DNA from: Elasticomyces elasticus
Taxonomy: Eukaryota; Ascomycota; Dothideomycetes; Mycosphaerellales; Teratosphaeriaceae
Reading direction: 5' to 3'
Length of the DNA stretch: 64,000 nt
Assembly: GCA_035926095.1 (NCBI GenBank)
Contig: JAVRQT010000020.1
Location: 682,001-746,000 of the forward strand
Part shown: positions 31,782 to 41,676 of the stretch, piece after piece
How positions within the stretch are numbered: position 1 is the stretch's first letter
Layout: every line of letters begins with the position of its first letter
Made by a program: the position numbers and the translations under genes
Notes under the pieces: model-generated
Told to the model about the DNA's origin: nothing
Database searches by the model: none
What the model saw: only the letters and a program-made list of their open reading frames with translations

Positions 31782-32711
31782 CTAGCTCGTCAACAATGGT
31801 AACATCAATTTCACAAGCATGGGGTAGCGGGGCATTGTTCGCGTTGCTGACATTATTTTTGTGCGACCAGATTTTACCCTAAGCATCGAACGGGAAAGGG
31901 GAACGGCTGACTGCACGCCAGCATGTAGCCAGCATGTCGCTAGTATGTCACCAGGTGGTTGTCGCATGGTAGCTTCACGGAGACATTTTGTGCCCAACTC
32001 GCGCAGCAATGGCAACACTTCGCCGCTTACCGTGATCAGGCCACCGATAGCAAGCCAGGTTTATCTCCAGGCGCGCACCCAACTTCCAGCGTCGAGTACC
32101 ATGAGCTTGCCATGTTCAGTCATCGAGACACACGGCAGCCCTCCGAAGCTCATGATGCACCATAGCAGGTACCACTCAGCCTCGTTCCGGGCTGGCCACT
32201 CAAGATGGTGCCCGCGTTCGTTTCCACAGCTGGACATTAATTCTGCCAATTCATGCGCAGCCGCCAGAAGTGCAGCTGTGGATGGTTTGGGGCCGACACT
32301 CCTTTCTTCGGGGCTTCTCGCGAAGGTGTTCATGTTGCGCAAACGAGGCGGCCAATGATGCAATCTCGTCAGCCTGTGCGGGAGCTCCTTCAGGCGGCAG
32401 AATAAAAAAAACCCCGACGCTGCGCCCATCTCAATAGCAACCCGAAAAAGCGTGCTGAGTGAGACCGCATAGAATATGTACGGTCGCACAAAGGCTTCAG
32501 CAGTGAACCAGAAGAGAGATGAAGTATCATCAAGCTTCAATGCCCAGCCTCTAGCGTTGCGAATATCCGGACGAGCCGGTGGCAATGATAAGGTAAGGGT
32601 GATCAAACGAGGAGCGATTGGACAGTCATCGGCTTCGAGAAGAGCATGCGAAGACTTGGATGAAGGGTCTTGGCCATAGTAACGAGCATTAAAGATTGTA
32701 CAGCTCCCCAA
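31782..32711 (-). pseudogene. Interrupted minus-strand frame, possible decayed membrane protein
   Basis: One reading frame runs for 930 bases with a single in-frame stop (TAA at 32063-32061). Both sides look protein-like: before it PYIFYAVSLSTLFRVAIEM and LMVLDAGSWVRAW, after it WLAIGGLITVSGEVLPLLRE. The hydrophobic segments suggest membrane spans. No ATG supports the left part of the frame (it opens at a TTG), so an upstream exon or earlier damage is likely. It may be a pseudogene by nonsense mutation, or a gene with an intron covering the stop (a GTGCGC lies just before it). I do not recognise the family. Confidence 0.3.
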
Positions 32712-32995
32712 TCACTACCTACGCATAGCGCAGTATCGGTATTTACAGCCCACACCAGATGAGCGCCATGAACGCCCTGCAAGAAACAATGAAACGAGCC
32801 CGCCATGAACGCACGATCCAACAGCACACCGTCCATCTACTCACAGTCCACCTCTCCCACAGCGCTCATGGTCTCATCCCCACCCTCAATTACCCTCACA
32901 AGCTTCGCGACCTGATTCTTCCGCACAACAGCCGCGCAGCTGAAGGTGCGGTTGAGCATGGTATGCCGACCTTGACCTCCCACAGCAGATATAGT

Positions 32996-35649
32996 CTAGA
33001 TATCCGTCGGATACCTCCCCATCGGCGTCAGACCGGCGTTGACAGCTGTCGGGCTTCCCATCCTGCCCATGCCACCCCTGCCTCGCCCCCGCCCACGACT
33101 GGGCGCCATACCCGGCAAGCTGAAGTCCGGATTCGCGTTCAGGATCACATCCTCCCTCCGTCTCTGCGCTGCGGAAGCTGTGGTCTGTCCCATCGCACTT
33201 CCAGGCCCACCATATGCTGATGGTGACCCTTGAGGTCTCCAATTCGGATTCACAGGCCTCTGGCTGACGCTCGTGAAATGGCTCGCTTCACTCCCTTCCC
33301 CAGGAGATCGAGCACCAGTCGGCAAATTCTCATTCGAAGACTCCGGGTTATCAGAAGCGGGACGCTCTAGAAACGCGCTCGTGCTATGACCAGGGTCAGT
33401 CTCTCCTCCACTGCCGTCCCCGCTCCCACTCACGTAGCTGGGGATTTCACCACGATCTTGCCGTGACTGGGAGTTGAAGCGGGGATGGGGGGTTTGCAGA
33501 AGATTGGGATTTTGCGCTTGGGGAGGCATACGTTGTTGGCCGTAGGATGAGCCTACGAAACCCGAGCCGGGTGTGAGGGCTGTCGGTAGTGGACCTGGGT
33601 GATCCTGTCCGACTTCGCTTGCTGGGTCGACTGCAAAGCGCGGGTCGACATCTTCGTAGTAGTTTTCTGACCCGCCTCTCCTATGTTGCGGGGCAGCAGC
33701 CATGACGGGTGATATCGGTAATGCGTTTGACGAAGGTGCAGCATTCGACGACAATGGCTGTGATATGCCAGAGTTGTGGTGATCGCCTTGCTGCCATTGC
33801 GCTCGTGGCGGAACGTACGTGCTGGTCACTCTGTCAGTCCCCCGATTCTCGCGCTCATTTGGCGTTTGCACCCACTGGTCGCTGTATAAACTTGTCGCAC
33901 TCTGGACGCCAGCACTTCTCTCACTGTCCATCCGCACAGGCTGATGTCGTTCTTGTTGCAGTCCCACCATTCCAGCTACATCGCCATCGCTATCCCTGAG
34001 ACCATACGGACTTGCGCTATCTGCGTGCGGTGCTGGAGGTAGTGGCCCCGGTGGGCTGCCAGTCCGCTCGTCCATCTCAATAGCCTGCCCAATTGGTCCA
34101 GCAATGAACTCATCTCGCATTGGTGGTGGCGGCTGTCCCATGGTAGGGCTTGTAGGCGACCGTGGTCCATTGTAGTACTGATCTTGCGGTGGCCCGGCAT
34201 ATCCTGGAGGAGGCCCTGGTCGGCCATTCATACCCCCTCTACCCATCATCACGCCTGGCGGTGGCGCGCCACGTCCCCTCCAACCAGGCGGCGGAGGTCC
34301 CTGGCCTCTGAAGCCGCCTCGTGGTGGGCCAAAGTTACCTCTCTGAGGCGCGCCGTATCCACCTCTTGGCGGTCCGTATCCTCCGCGTCCAGGTGGGCCA
34401 TAGCCTGCACGGCCGCCGCGCTGGAAGCCACCTGCTCGGTTCGAGCTCAGACTACCTTGCGAGTCCTCGTGTCGAAGGCCAGGCGGTGGAAGATCTCCTA
34501 CTGCGGCAATGGCTACTGGTGGTATTGGGTTGCCATATTGATCTCTGCTTGTCACTGGTGATATTGGGTTACCGTACTGATCTCTGCTGTTCACGGGCGA
34601 AAGTGGGTTACCGTATTGATCTCTGCTCGGACGCCTTTGTCCGCTCATGCCATTGCTTTCCATACTCTGCCGTCCCAGTGGCATTGGCATTGCATTGCCT
34701 CCTGCAGGTGGTGGATATTGCGTTTGTCCGTGGCCAGTACTCGCTGATCGGACGCTTGGATCCCGTGTCGGGTTCAATGGCAGCCGATCGTCGTTCATTC
34801 CAGTCATGCCCGCAGCCATTGCGCCATCTCCACTGTCTCCACTTCTAGTGTCGGTCCTCTTCATCTCAAACGCCGCATACTGCGCCATACCTTGCTTATC
34901 CGCGGCCGTTGTCCCGCTCATAGGAGGCGGGCTATCAGCTTTCGGCAGCTCATCAGCCATCAGACGGTTCTGATGCATGTTCTCGTAGTAGGCCGCGCCG
35001 TTCATGTCCGCGTTCTCAGCAATGCGCTTTTTGCGTGCTTTCCGGCTGACAAGCGTCCGTCGCATGGCGCAAGTGACAACGCTGGAGGCAATGATGAGGA
35101 TAGTAGCCGCTAGCACGATCCAGCCCCCCCATTGCATGTGCGGGACAAATAGTAGGATGTCGACCAGGAAGGCCAGAAGAGTGACGAGTAAAGTTGGAAT
35201 GGTGAGGATCAGGAGGCCAAGGAGATAGCGCGGCGAGTGGGATGGTGAGTGGAAGTGCGCCGCCACTGATAGACAGAAGCATATGAGGGTCAGGAATGCG
35301 GCGATTGGGTGTACGATGAGGATAGCGGAGAGGCTGTGCCGGGTTGCAGAAGGCAGCTCGAAGTCGCCGTCGCCATTGTTCGCGCCTGTAAAGATGCCAT
35401 CTAGACGGATCATCAGTACGCAATACTTCAAACCTCTAGTCTTTCGCACTCACCTGTGCTGTACCCAAGCTTATAGCCTACTGGGCAGTTGTTGCCCTTG
35501 CAATATCCAAAGACGCCAAAGTTCCACCCCTGATAGCTGCCCAGCGGTATGGCCTTGATTATGGGTGTGCTCAACGTGCTGAGAAGTAATAGCACGAAGG
35601 CGACGAAGAATATTATAGACAAAGGAGTCGCGGGGCGTAGTAAACCCAT
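32996..35649 (-). CDS. palI: pH-response regulator PalI/Rim9
   Basis: PalI/Rim9 is a plasma-membrane helper of the PalH alkaline-pH sensor in the Pal/Rim pathway that activates PacC. Two exons (35649-35454 and 35400-32996, 53-bp intron with GTGAGT donor) give 866 residues. The N-terminal SUR7/PalI domain has span 1 (SIIFFVAFVLLLLSTLSTPI), the extracellular loop motif GVFGYCKGNNCPVGYKLGYS with its Cys pair, and three further spans (SAILIVHPIAAFLTLICFCL, a YLLGLLILTIPTLLVTLLAFL span and WIVLAATILIIASSVV). The C-terminal 650 residues are cytosolic and disordered. They contain three RDQYGNP repeats, then a Gly/Pro/Arg-rich RGGYGPPRGG region and Ser/Pro-rich tail ending GRGRGRGGMGRMGS. A long tail is usual in filamentous fungi. 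Confidence 0.95.
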
Positions 35650-36872
35650 CGTAGCGGTTGTTCAAGCGAATGTGGTGTGGTTATGTGCTACTAGGTAGCT
35701 GCCCGAGGGCCCGTTGGTGAGAAGATGATATTGCTGTTGTGCGCGCGCTGCATGTGGTGTTGATGCGAATTATGCGATATCGTTATGCTCGGAAGGTGTC
35801 GTTTGATCTCGTATGTTGGTTGTGGACGCTGAGGTCGCAAGGGATTATCGAGGCGCGGATTACTGACAGTGCTGCGGCGCAGGAGGTCCACGTTGTCGGT
35901 TGCCTTGGCCTTCTCGGTCGCTCGTTAACGTCGCCGTCAATAATGTTGCTAATGTCTGTGGTCTGAAGAGAAGAGGAATATAGCCGGGGTGAGGTGATGA
36001 ACTGGGCGGACGAGGAAGGGGAGGTTGGCACCGCCGCTGCCCCGCTAATACTAGCGCGTTACTTCAATCTGCAGGCACATGGCAAGAACTCTCTCGCCTT
36101 TTCATGCTCCAAGCGTTGAAACTGGTATCCTAGTCTGCCGCTGAATTGCTTCGACATGGTTTGGAGTGTTGGTCTACACCTCCGCACCACGTCGACAGTG
36201 ACCGTGGCGACATCGAGGCCTCACGGCTCCATTCGCTGCTTTCAATTTCCTGGAGATTGGCATTTGCGGGACCTGCAGGGTTACAGCATGCGGTCTAGCG
36301 TGCCTTCCACGACCGCCGGTTGACCTCACGCTCGTCGCCATGCTGCATCAAAGCGCGACACAGGCACTACAGCGATGGCGCGAGCCCGCTGACGCACAGC
36401 AGCAGCATGACGATGCCGGCGAGACGCGCGTGGAACGACGAGATGTGAGCGTGGTGTGGCAAGTGTAGCTTCAGCCGGACCGCGGAGCTCTGCATGAACG
36501 ACAGGTGAGCTCGACTGCAGACGCACGACGACGGCATGGGTGGTTGGTATAGCGATGGTCTGGATCACGGAGGAGACAAGCGTTCGTGTCAACAGATTGA
36601 CTTGGCTGCATTTTAGAGGTTTGTACACGATGGACTTGTTTTGGAGGAGGCAGGTACGCTCTCATAGACCCTGAATTGTTGTACAGCTACTAGTCGTACC
36701 TATGGTGCATCCGGCAAGTTTCGCTCTTGGGAAGCGCTCATACAGTCCCTCGCTTGCTTATACCTTCTCATAGCTCTTCAGCACACGGTATGCCGCACCT
36801 TGATTGCCTCTGCTCCCTTCGCTAGCCCACGATGCCACTGATTGCTGTGAGCCATTGCGTCGAGACCACGCA
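35650..36872. other. Intergenic region
   Basis: The palI promoter occupies the left part. The remaining kilobase holds only short frames without protein character; the longest on the minus strand, 36628-36326, starts at a GTG. No repeats were seen. Confidence 0.45.
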
Positions 36873-37373
36873 TCAGTACCGCCCCGTCAAGGTCCGCAGA
36901 GGCTCCCAATCCCCCATCTGAAATTGAGCGTCCAGGTACGACGAGATGCCAAAGCCCACAGCCAACAGCACCTTCAACACCTTCGCCCTTTTCGTGTTAA
37001 AAAATCCTCCATACCTGGCTTGCCCGCAGTCGAAGGTTTTGAGCACAAAGTTCATCATGCTGAAGAAGGCTGCCGCGTAGAGGATATTCAACAAGCCATG
37101 CTGGAACCATGCCGGGCCGTACTTGGGATCGTCGAAGCAGGGAGGATAGCAAGGGTGCCTGAGTATACCGAGAACGATCTGGTATAATTGAACGATGAAG
37201 TAGGCATTGAACCAAGGATCGCGCTCCTGGTAGCCTGATCAGCTTTCATTCGGTCCTGCGATCTAAGCACGGGCAATGCTTACGCGCTTGTCCTCGTCCT
37301 CCGGCTTGTAGATCTGCGCTTCGAGCTTGCTTGGCGAAAGAATCTCGCTCGCTTCCTTGGTATCGGCGGCCAT
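36873..37373 (-). CDS. Small membrane protein of unknown function, paralogue A
   Basis: Two exons (37373-37284 and 37226-36873, 57-bp intron with GTAAGC donor and CTGAT branch) give 147 residues. The first exon is a soluble acidic N-terminus (MAADTKEASEILSPSKLEAQ). The second reads ERDPWFNAYFIVQLYQIVLG, a Cys-rich loop HPCYPPCFDDPKYGPAW and hydrophobic spans around LLNILYAAAFFSMMNFVLKT and VLKVLLAVGFGISSYLDAQF. It ends GDWEPLRTLTGRY. I do not recognise the family. It resembles the protein encoded at 39595-39933 in length and in the order of conserved spots (R-x-P/C-F-D, L-K-T-x-D, M-G-D), so the two are probably old tandem paralogues flanking the F-box gene. Confidence 0.75.
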
Positions 37374-38037
37374 CGTGCTTGTAATTGGTCTGATCTTGTG
37401 CTGTGTGAGTGTTGTTGTGACGGAGGAGTGTACAATCAAGGTTGAAGTATTGTTGAAGATGAGTTTGAGCTGTTGAGGTAAGTGGGAACTACTTCCGCAG
37501 ATGGAAGGAAGGAGCAGATCGTAACTGACGTTGAACAGACAGATACGTCCCATGGCGATCACGTTCGCGCTAACAGCTGCCATTGCGACCGACATAGTAC
37601 GTTACAGATGTTCGCGAGATGCGACAGCAAAGATGATGGTTCGTAGCAGTCCTTGCAGTTCACCCAGGAGCCGCCAAAACATTACACTACTGCTGGTGTG
37701 CTTGTAGGTACACACGCGCTAATCCCCGCTGGTCACAAAGGTAAGCTGCCTGGCGACAACCTTTTCACACCCTACCTATAACCTGGACTCGATTCGTTCT
37801 GGTCATCATTTACTAGGCCGACGATATTTGAGTGCGCTAATACTCTACCCGCTTCTTATCATTCTTCACAACACGAGAAGCTTCATAAAAGGTGCCTGGT
37901 ACGGCGCGTTAAGTTGATTTCGAGGACGCATTTCACGAGGCCCTCATCGCACAAATTCGCAAGGCGGCAGATATTGCTTGGAATGATACGTGCTCGATAT
38001 CAGATCCGCAGGTCCCGGGAACCTGTAACAAGAAAAA
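37374..38037. other. Divergent intergenic region
   Basis: Lies between the starts of the small membrane protein (minus) and the F-box gene (plus); presumed promoters. No other feature seen. Confidence 0.5.
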
Positions 38038-39174
38038 ATGGAAGTCGACGGCCAATCTCACAATGCAGCCATCCCCCTGCTTCGTCTGCCAAACGAACCG
38101 CTTTGCTACGTTGCAGACTATCTTGGTGTCATCGATAAATTGTGTCTTAGACACGTAAGCCGAAAGCTCTACCACGTCTCCTCAGTTGACGTGTCGGATT
38201 TGAACGATTGGAATCGCTACCATCATGAACATACAATGAGGCGTCAAGCGCTCAACTTGGCGATCGAAGCTGAGGAAGCCAGCAAAGGGTCGAACATCGA
38301 AAGGCCTTGTGGCAGTTGTGCAGATGTACACCCGTTCGCGATGTTCGATCCAGCCCAGATCTCAAAGCCAACATCCGAGAGATCTTGCCAGTTGTCTCGG
38401 AGACAGCTTGTACTTTGCCAGCACAAGTCGATGACTCTGCTGGAAATTCAACACCTGTGCGAACGAGAGAAGCAACACCGGATCCTGGGTATCGGTGCAC
38501 GTCACAGCGCGCACAAGGAGGCGCGGAGAGGTGCACGCAGCGGCACTCGCGAGGCTGAGATGTGGTCACATCAATGTCAACACTCCTACATCACTGAAGA
38601 TGGTCTCTCCGCCATAACCCCAGTATCACGGTCCCTTGATATCGTAGTGCGTAGCAAAGAGCTAGGTGGATCGATTCTCACGCTGTACGCGCAGTACAAA
38701 CTCGATGTCAATGTGCAGCGCACCGTCACATTTCTAGGCGACCCAACATATCACAGCTCAAGGCAACACGACTATCCGAGAGACATACGCGACAAGCTAA
38801 GCGCAATCAATCTGCAGCTCTGCCCTCATCTATCCACGGCAGACTCACGCGTATCCAATCTTGCGAACACCGGCTACGCCATTCCTCTTATGTACGGCTC
38901 GACTCCCAAGCATGAACGAGGCGAGACAGGAATGTGCACAGCACAAAACTGTGATACGAGCTTTTGGTTCGCCCGTAAGCATCTGGGTCGTTACGGAACC
39001 ACTCGTGTAGGCAGCGAGCTTTGGCTTCATGTCAAACACCCCGGGTTACCCTTGACTATATCATCGCATTGGCAAGCTTGGTACGATGCTACTGAAGAGG
39101 TCGATCCCAATGATGTTAGCATTCCAGTTCGAGCAGTGTTGAAGCCTAGGAGAGGATTTGTTCCTCGATACTGA
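38038..39174 (+). CDS. F-box protein
   Basis: Single-exon gene of 378 residues. An F-box-like motif lies at residues 12-50 (LLRLPNEPLCYVADYLGVID, then KLCLRHVSRKLYHV), which would recruit the protein to a Skp1-Cullin ubiquitin ligase. The rest carries scattered Cys/His residues (PCGSCADVHPF, SHQCQHSY, GMCTAQNCDTSFWF) but no repeat domain such as LRR or WD40, as is common for fungal orphan F-box proteins. The target is unknown. The start is the ATG in an AAAATGG context, close to the frame limit. Confidence 0.75.
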   Translation: MEVDGQSHNAAIPLLRLPNEPLCYVADYLGVIDKLCLRHVSRKLYHVSSVDVSDLNDWNRYHHEHTMRRQALNLAIEAEEASKGSNIERPCGSCADVHPFAMFDPAQISKPTSERSCQLSRRQLVLCQHKSMTLLEIQHLCEREKQHRILGIGARHSAHKEARRGARSGTREAEMWSHQCQHSYITEDGLSAITPVSRSLDIVVRSKELGGSILTLYAQYKLDVNVQRTVTFLGDPTYHSSRQHDYPRDIRDKLSAINLQLCPHLSTADSRVSNLANTGYAIPLMYGSTPKHERGETGMCTAQNCDTSFWFARKHLGRYGTTRVGSELWLHVKHPGLPLTISSHWQAWYDATEEVDPNDVSIPVRAVLKPRRGFVPRY

Positions 39175-39594
39175 CTGAGGAGGAGGATGCCGCGAGCATG
39201 CCTGCCAGTATTCGATCACTAGGTCAACTCAGATCGAATCAGGCAGTGCTTGGCGGCACGGGCCCGTGCTAGAATAGTGTTGTGTACAGGCAGCGAATGT
39301 GATGCGCGTATCAGCTCACACCAAGAGGAGAGCCTTGTAGGGTCAGGTTTATCCTGTACAGTAACAGCACGACTTCGTGTCTTCCCAGCCTCATAGGTTT
39401 CTTGTCAAGCACGTGACCACGAAGGCCATCTAACGCCTATACCCATCGCTCAAGTGCTGCATTCTGCATTCGGACACGATAGAGTTGCACCGATGCTTTT
39501 CCTGATAAAGCAAGCCGAGGAGAGCCCAGTTCAGCATACTCACTCCGTCGAAGCGAAGGTTCGCCTTCCCACTGGACTTGCCCAGCACAAATCT
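39175..39594. other. Intergenic spacer
   Basis: Convergent 3' flanks of the F-box gene and of the small membrane-protein gene. Nothing supported. Confidence 0.5.
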
Positions 39595-39933
39595 TCAGTC
39601 TCGGCCATATTGTTTCATTACGGCGCCGGCCAGATAGACATCTGCCCAGTTCACATCTCCCATCGTCCACATCGTAAAGATACACGACAACGCAGCGAAG
39701 GGGCCTAAGAAGTCGGGAGTCTCGTACCCGTTGTCGATTGTCTTGAGAGTCTTGTCGGCGGCAGCGACAACAGCCCACGAGAGCTTCACGACAGAGTACC
39801 TGTAGGCGATGTATTGCGAAAGAGCGGTCGGGTCGAAGCATGAAGACTCCCCTGGCCGTCTGATGACGGTCATGATCACAGTCCAGGCCACCACTTCGAT
39901 GTCATCCTTCATGAGATCGCTGAAAACGCTCAT
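39595..39933 (-). CDS. Small membrane protein of unknown function, paralogue B
   Basis: An ATG-started frame of 112 residues reads MSVFSDLMKDDIEVVAWTVI and continues with TVIRRPGESSCFDPTALSQY. Hydrophobic stretches lie around VVKLSWAVVAAADKTLKT and PFAALSCIFTMWTMGDVNWA. The position of RRP..CFD, LKTID and MGD parallels the gene at 36873-37373, so I call them paralogues with low sequence identity. A 15-base upstream exon (MMDRQ, 40012-39998) could be joined by an intron starting GCACGT rather than GT, with a CTAAC branch and CAG acceptor just before this ATG. That would give 117 residues and one of the rarer GC-AG introns. The simpler one-exon model is listed here. Confidence 0.6.
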   Translation of the reverse strand: MSVFSDLMKDDIEVVAWTVIMTVIRRPGESSCFDPTALSQYIAYRYSVVKLSWAVVAAADKTLKTIDNGYETPDFLGPFAALSCIFTMWTMGDVNWADVYLAGAVMKQYGRD

Positions 39934-40474
39934 CTGTTGCAGGTGTTAGCAAGCGCTTAGGACGTGTAGAAGCGCGTCGAGATGTGGAGATACGTGCCTG
40001 TCGGTCCATCATGATTGAGGAAATGCCGTGTGAGACTTGATTGCCTGCGGCTGCTCGGTAGCCACTGCGTAGTGTTGCTCTTGTGTTGAAATGGCATGAA
40101 GAACGTTTAGTTGGAGGTTGAAGCTGGAGTAGCAGAGTTTTAGCTTTGTGAAACGCACGGACGCATTTGTCTTCTCTGCACTCACCTGTCGCTGTCAATT
40201 CAAGGTCTCCGCCACGAATACATTCACAAAGTGACAACTCTCGTGCGAGCGGCTTATATGTATTCACACAAGTGCGAGAACGCCTGCGAGTACCTGGAGA
40301 CAGGCCTCTGCCACTTGTTGGCCAGAGAGATGTTCTTCGAACGTGTGCTTCAATCGGTTGCCAGATGGTGTGCTCACTGTTTCATGATGGAATCCTCGCT
40401 CCCGTGAACACACGTTCGGATCAAGAGTACACAATATGATACATGCGCTTAACAACACTACAGCATCAACCTTG
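39934..40474. other. Intergenic region
   Basis: Contains a possible upstream exon of the small membrane-protein gene at 40012-39998. No other supported feature. Confidence 0.45.
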
Positions 40475-40971
40475 TCACGCCGGCGCTGGCATTGCAGCCT
40501 GTGCTGGTGTTCCCGCTGCGCTTCGCGGTCCTGGCGTTGGGGGCATGAAGAGTGGCATATATGCCTACATCTTTGTCAGTATGCTCAAATTGTGCAGGGC
40601 TCAGGTATACTACGCACAACACCCAGAGACAGGAAAGCCATGCCCACCGAGAAGATCGCTGGCGTTGCCTGGCTCGACTTTGAAGCCGCCGTTTCTGACA
40701 GCCAGCCTTGAACCGCGAAGATAACAGACGTCCAGCCAATCATCCTACAGAAGTCAGCATCGGCGTTACTCCATAATGCGCAGTTGGCAAAAGCGTACTT
40801 ATTCCGAGTGAAGATTGCGGCCATCGGCAGCGTGCTCGCCATCGTTCCTGCATTCAATCAGCATCTTAGCCACGGGCTATGACAGCCGTAGGGCTCACCT
40901 TGAATATCAGACGACGCATCCTTCTTCTCTTCGGGCTCCGTGTAAGGCACGACTGCATTCGTGTCAGCCAT
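40475..40971 (-). CDS. PAT complex subunit Asterix (WDR83OS/UPF0139 homologue)
   Basis: Small ER membrane protein; in animals Asterix with CCDC47 forms the PAT intramembrane chaperone at the Sec61 translocon. Four exons (40971-40899, 40847-40799, 40744-40618, 40564-40475; introns of 51-54 bp) give 112 residues. The N-terminus (MADTNAVVPYTEPEEKKDAS) is soluble. The core reads FTRNKMIGWTSVIFAVQGWL, then PAIFSVGMAFLSLGVAYMPL across the third splice, ending in a Pro-rich tail (MPPTPGPRSAAG) and MPAPA. This N-K-M-x-G-W plus hydrophobic pair plus P-P tail is the fungal family layout as I remember it. The open frame that ignores intron 3 would end differently (EPCTI), but the GTGCGT donor and ACTGAC branch favour splicing. 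Confidence 0.72.
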
Positions 40972-41676
40972 TTTCGCCCCATCGATCACCGTGCAGACAG
41001 TCTACCCACTGAGGTCCTCTCTTCGCATATCCTTGCGGTTGGCCATGGTCTGAAGAGGCGCTGGTTCGTCAAATTTGCTTCACGGTGCACAAGAGACGTC
41101 GTTGTTTGTGCCGCGATGTCTCTCGGGCTTCGGCGAGTTAAAGTGCCAAGCCTCCCGCATTACGGTTCGCGGTCCGAGTGGCTATGCGGACCGACAGGAC
41201 GGTTAAAGTTGTCCTTGTTGAACGCGTCTCTGTTGCATGCCCTGGTGAAAGTCCAATCGAACACTCGAAACGCGTAGAGTAGTATGCTGACGGGACCATG
41301 CTGGAGATAATACCGCCTCCTGTACCACCGTCAAACGCTCTCGCGGCTCGTTCTCGTAATCCTTGCACCCAGCAGAATACCCGCCGGTGCCGCAGCGCCG
41401 TACAGTAGCCGGCTCGCGGAACGGCGATCGACGCTGCTCACAGACTGCCTCGTGCAACCGATGTGAGACCCTCGACCAGGCTTTGTGTTCAACGTCGTGC
41501 ATGAGCATGTGCTGCTGCGGTCCTGCTGCTCCTCAACACCCACCAACCCACGGCTATGGTCCATACTTCCTCCAGATCAGCTCCGCACGTTATGGCTTGG
41601 TCAACGAGCTAGCCGGGCATTCCACCGGCGTGTATGTTACAAAGATGTGCTGGCGAAAGGCTTATGGGACTGTGCG
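40972..41676. other. Divergent region between the Asterix and MED12 genes
   Basis: Expected to hold both promoters. The MED12 frame is open back to 41485 without an ATG, so part of this may be its 5' UTR or an unseen first exon. Confidence 0.5.
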
